From Lewinellaceae bacterium SD302 (GTDB taxonomy: Bacteria > Bacteroidota > Bacteroidia > Chitinophagales > Saprospiraceae): a stretch of DNA of 64,000 nt. This document shows positions 61,152 to 64,000 of this stretch, one piece after another. Position numbers and translations under genes: made by a program. The DNA is taken from contig PDLQ01000006.1 of assembly GCA_002591745.1 (NCBI GenBank), positions 124,001 through 188,000 on the forward strand, given 5' to 3'. A model generated the notes under the pieces. The model had not been told where the DNA came from. It saw only the letters and a program-made list of their open reading frames with translations, and searched no databases. Within the stretch, counting starts at the first letter, position 1. The number at the start of each line of letters is the position of its first letter.

Positions 61152-61904
61152 ATGCAACGCATCTTCCTATTATCCTCCCTGCTACTTTGCTTCGTTTTTA
61201 GTCTGAGTGCACAGCAAAAGATTGACGCTGAAAGCATCATTGCCGATCTCGATGCCGGCAAGGACATCTCCATCTCCAACGCTGTAATCATGGGTGATTT
61301 GCGGCTGATCGATCTCCAGGACCGCCAAACCAAGGGCGGCGACTGGGGCAAACAAGAAAAAGTACTCTGCCACGTTCGCAATCGCCTCTCCTTCGATAAG
61401 TGCGAGTTCCGCGGTCAGGTACTCGGTTACTTCAGCGAAGGCAGTTGGAACAAGAAAAACCAGATTCACATCGACGTAGACTTCCATGAAGCCGTAAGTT
61501 TCACCAACTGCGATTTCAAAGAAGGCTTCAAAGTAAAGTACAGTCGCTTCGACGAAGACGCCGATTTCTCCGGCAGCATCTTTCGTCGTGAAGGATTGTT
61601 CAAGTACACCAAATTCGAGCAGCTGGCTAATTTCAGTAATACCCGCCACGACGAAGCGAACTTCAAGTACACTGAGTTTGAAGAATTGGCCGATTTCTCC
61701 GGAGCCCGTTTCGAAGGCGAAGCCAATTTCAAGTACACCGACTTCGAAGGCGACCTTGACCTGACCAATACTGCCTTTACCGGCAGCAATGATTTCAAGT
61801 ACGTCAAGTTTCCCCGCGACACCAAAATGGATGGCGTAGAATTTAGTAAGCGATCTGACTTTAAGTACGCCAAGCTGGGCAGGGAAGACTTTCGGGGAAA
61901 GTAA
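61152..61904 (+). CDS. Secreted pentapeptide-like repeat protein
   Basis: A 250-residue exported protein with signal peptide ending SAQ (about residue 20). Residues 60-245 form about eight loose repeats of roughly 20 residues with F-K-Y-T/V-x-F followed by a linker and A/DFS, as in 'NFKYTEFEELADFSGARFE'. This is the pattern of pentapeptide-repeat beta-helices (A(D/N)LxF), each repeat supplying stacked coils. Function is unknown. A TGCTACTTTG copy (61190-61199) lies in the signal-peptide region. It is convergent on the molybdenum hydroxylase gene with a 7-bp gap. Confidence 0.8.
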   Translation: MQRIFLLSSLLLCFVFSLSAQQKIDAESIIADLDAGKDISISNAVIMGDLRLIDLQDRQTKGGDWGKQEKVLCHVRNRLSFDKCEFRGQVLGYFSEGSWNKKNQIHIDVDFHEAVSFTNCDFKEGFKVKYSRFDEDADFSGSIFRREGLFKYTKFEQLANFSNTRHDEANFKYTEFEELADFSGARFEGEANFKYTDFEGDLDLTNTAFTGSNDFKYVKFPRDTKMDGVEFSKRSDFKYAKLGREDFRGK

Positions 61905-61911
61905 ACCTGCC

Positions 61912-64000
61912 TCACAGGAGGTCCCCTAATTTGATCGGAAAGACTTTTACCAGTTTTCCAGTAGCGTTATACACCGCGTTTACAATTGCCGGAGCCATGG
62001 AAATCACCCCGATCTCACCGATGCCTTTTGCGCCCAGTTCGTTGATGATCCGGTCTTCTTCGGGTACGAATATGACATCGAGTTGGTGAACGTCCGCGTG
62101 AACTGGTATGTGATATTCTCCGAGATCGGTATTGACGTATTTGCCCAAGTTGTTGTCCAGTAGGGTTTCTTCCCGTAATGCCATGCTTATTCCCCAAACC
62201 ATACCTCCCAGAATCTGACTACGGGCGGTTTTGGGGTTCATGATTTTTCCTGCCGCTACTGCGGTCACCGCCCTGGTCACGTTGATAACGCCCAGCTGTT
62301 CGTCTACTTCTACTTCTACGAAAGTTGCGGCGTGGGCGGCGCGGGTGTATTGCTTGATTTTCAGTAAATTGGGCACGTTCGATTTGGAAACAGAAACTGC
62401 TTCACCCCGGTTAAACGCAATGATATCTGTAAGAGGAATACGGACCGAGGGGTCTTTCTTAAGGATAATCGCTCCGTCCGTAAAAATGGTGTCTTCCGGT
62501 AGCGCATCACCCAAGGGGTAGCCGTCCATGATCTGTGCCAGGTGAAAGAGCTTGTCCTTTAGCTTCAGGCAGGCTGCCTTGACCGCCGACCCAATCACTC
62601 CGGTTGTGTAAGAACCACCCTGGATGGGAGAAAGCGGATGCTTGCTGTCGCCATATTTAAAGGAAACTGATTCCAGTGGTAGCCCTAACTGATCTGCGGC
62701 AATTTGCGTCATTACCGTATAGGTACCCTGTCCGTTGTCGGTAACGGCGCTTTCCACAATCAGTTTTCCTTCGGCGGTAAAGGTGGCGGTAGCTTTACCG
62801 GGCAGAGCAATCACGTCCCAGATACCCGAACTCATACCATGGCCTACCAGGCGGTTACCACGTCTTACTTTTTTTGCGGTGGGCTGTCGCTCATTCCAGC
62901 CGAAGCGTTCGGCTCCCTGCCGGTAACACTCTTTTAATTCTTTACTGGAAAAAGGTTTGTCGGAACTGACGTCGCGCTCGGCGTAGTTGCGCAGGCGAAA
63001 TTCCAGGGGGTCCAGATCGAGCTGATCAGCCAGTTGATCCATGGTTGTTTCAATAGCCAACATGCCGGTACTGCCACCCGGAGCCCGCATGTCCATGGGA
63101 GTGAAACGGTCTAAAGGAATCAGTTTATAATCCAACGTCACATTGTCCGCCGGATAAAGCATGTTCGCGTGATTCACCACCACTTCGTTATAATCCTCAA
63201 AGTTGGAAGTCTCGGCGAAGGCCTCGTGGTTGATTGCAGTCAGTGTACCGTCTTTCGTTGCCCCGAAACGGGTGTGCTGAAAAGTCTCCGGCCGGTGACC
63301 GAAGGTGAACATCTGACGACGGTCCATACTCACCCGTACATTTCTTTTCAGTTCCAGAGCCGCCATCACACTGAATACCAGTTGATACTGCGGCCGCAGA
63401 CCAGAACCAAATCCGCCGCCTACGAACGGGGCAATCACGCGTACGTCACTCATACTGAGTCCGAAAAGATTGCTGACGTAAATCTGGGAATTACTCGTTC
63501 CCTGGGTTTTATCGTAGATGGTCAGTTTTCCATCACCTTCGTAGACCGTAGTGGTCGCGAACATTTCCATGGGGTTGTGGTGCTGTGAACCATGATGGAA
63601 TTTACCCTCAAAACGTTCATCCGCTGCAGCATAAGCCTTCTCGAAATCACCCCTTGGGCCCGGTGGCAAGGGTTTAATGAAGGTAGCCAGTCCCTTGGAA
63701 GGATCCCGTGCTTTATCCATATTTGCTTTCAGATCCACGTCAAATTCCTCCTCCGCATAATGTACCGTCAATAGCGATGCCGCGTAGCGGGCCGCTTCAA
63801 AAGTCTCGGCGACTACAAAGGCAACCGGTTGACCGGCAAACTGAATTTTATTGTCATATAATGGCCGGAACGGTGAGCCCGGGGGAGCATCCATATCCGA
63901 ATAAAGTAAATCGAAGCGTGGTAGAGAAGAACGGTTGTCGTGATGAAAAACTTCGACGACGCCATCCACGGCACGAGTGGCAGATTCGTCGATCGATTCG
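61912..64000 (-). CDS. Xanthine dehydrogenase family molybdopterin-binding subunit (N-terminus beyond window)
   Basis: The frame is open to the window's right edge (about 696 codons seen); the beginning lies outside. Content fits the large Mo-binding subunit of molybdenum hydroxylases: DESATRAVDGVVEVF at the visible start, FAGQPVAFVVAETFEAARYA, APFVGGGFGSGLRPQYQLVFS, DMRAPGGSTGMLAIE, and near the end AKGIGEIGVISMAPAIVNAVYNATG with the catalytic Glu. It oxidises an aldehyde or N-heterocycle with water as oxygen source. Unlike the enzyme at 24728 it is a separate subunit, so 2Fe-2S and FAD genes are expected upstream outside the window. Confidence 0.9.
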   Translation of the reverse strand, partial: ESIDESATRAVDGVVEVFHHDNRSSLPRFDLLYSDMDAPPGSPFRPLYDNKIQFAGQPVAFVVAETFEAARYAASLLTVHYAEEEFDVDLKANMDKARDPSKGLATFIKPLPPGPRGDFEKAYAAADERFEGKFHHGSQHHNPMEMFATTTVYEGDGKLTIYDKTQGTSNSQIYVSNLFGLSMSDVRVIAPFVGGGFGSGLRPQYQLVFSVMAALELKRNVRVSMDRRQMFTFGHRPETFQHTRFGATKDGTLTAINHEAFAETSNFEDYNEVVVNHANMLYPADNVTLDYKLIPLDRFTPMDMRAPGGSTGMLAIETTMDQLADQLDLDPLEFRLRNYAERDVSSDKPFSSKELKECYRQGAERFGWNERQPTAKKVRRGNRLVGHGMSSGIWDVIALPGKATATFTAEGKLIVESAVTDNGQGTYTVMTQIAADQLGLPLESVSFKYGDSKHPLSPIQGGSYTTGVIGSAVKAACLKLKDKLFHLAQIMDGYPLGDALPEDTIFTDGAIILKKDPSVRIPLTDIIAFNRGEAVSVSKSNVPNLLKIKQYTRAAHAATFVEVEVDEQLGVINVTRAVTAVAAGKIMNPKTARSQILGGMVWGISMALREETLLDNNLGKYVNTDLGEYHIPVHADVHQLDVIFVPEEDRIINELGAKGIGEIGVISMAPAIVNAVYNATGKLVKVFPIKLGDLL

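Noticed and set aside
1-64000. CRISPR arrays, rRNA and tRNA genes, prophage
   Set aside because: No regularly spaced direct repeats, no tRNA cloverleaf-like stretches and no phage structural genes were noticed by eye; a tRNAscan or Infernal run would be decisive.

Overview
The window looks like chromosome from a Bacteroidota bacterium of the Saprospiria (Lewinella-like) type. The signs are C-terminal type IX secretion (T9SS) sorting domains, promoters of the TTG-N19/20-TAnnTTTG kind, futalosine-pathway menaquinone synthesis (MqnB), LytS/LytTR two-component systems with TPR sensors, and very few Shine-Dalgarno sequences. The taxonomic call is inference from gene content; no rRNA or tRNA gene was recognised.

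Layout. 1-8 kb: end of a lipoprotein gene, a cold-shock protein, an NhaC antiporter, a YdeP-type molybdopterin oxidoreductase with its FdhD factor, a secreted sugar isomerase-like protein, and PrmA. 8-18 kb: a 1539-residue exported protein of unknown function, MetK, MqnB and a RecB/AddA-like helicase. 18-22 kb: an acyl-CoA carboxylase set (biotin carrier, biotin carboxylase, carboxyltransferase). 22-32 kb: a CotH/lamin-tail T9SS cargo protein, facing an operon for a heme-c lipoprotein, a phospholipase C-like phosphoesterase and a single-chain xanthine dehydrogenase-like enzyme. 32-39 kb: surface proteins, a lipoprotein, a quinone oxidoreductase-like enzyme and a cyclase-TolB-TPR-AraC fusion regulator.

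39.2-46.4 kb is the most interesting part: a minus-strand RiPP-like operon. An otherwise unmarked 51-residue precursor with a double-glycine leader (46253-46408) is followed by three tandem hairpins, a variant (HQGGH) of the HExxH peptide-modification enzymes, a secreted amidohydrolase, a C39-peptidase ABC transporter, an HlyD adaptor and a degenerate retropepsin-like lipoprotein. Upstream lie 1.1 kb of AT-rich non-coding DNA with MITE-like inverted repeats and a good candidate promoter.

47-64 kb: two LytS/LytTR systems, an ECF sigma operon with YHYH, ZraP-like and SCO1 proteins, a dienelactone hydrolase, an HNH nuclease, a pentapeptide-like repeat protein and a partial molybdenum hydroxylase. 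The second LytS kinase is split from its TPR sensor half by one in-frame TAG. The gene just before it is cut from a C-terminal membrane anchor by one in-frame TGA.

Across the window the 10-mer TGCTACTTTG occurs 17 times by hand count, on both strands, inside genes and as intergenic inverted pairs at gene ends. About 0.1 copy is expected by chance. It behaves like an uptake-signal sequence or another genome-wide protein-recognised motif.
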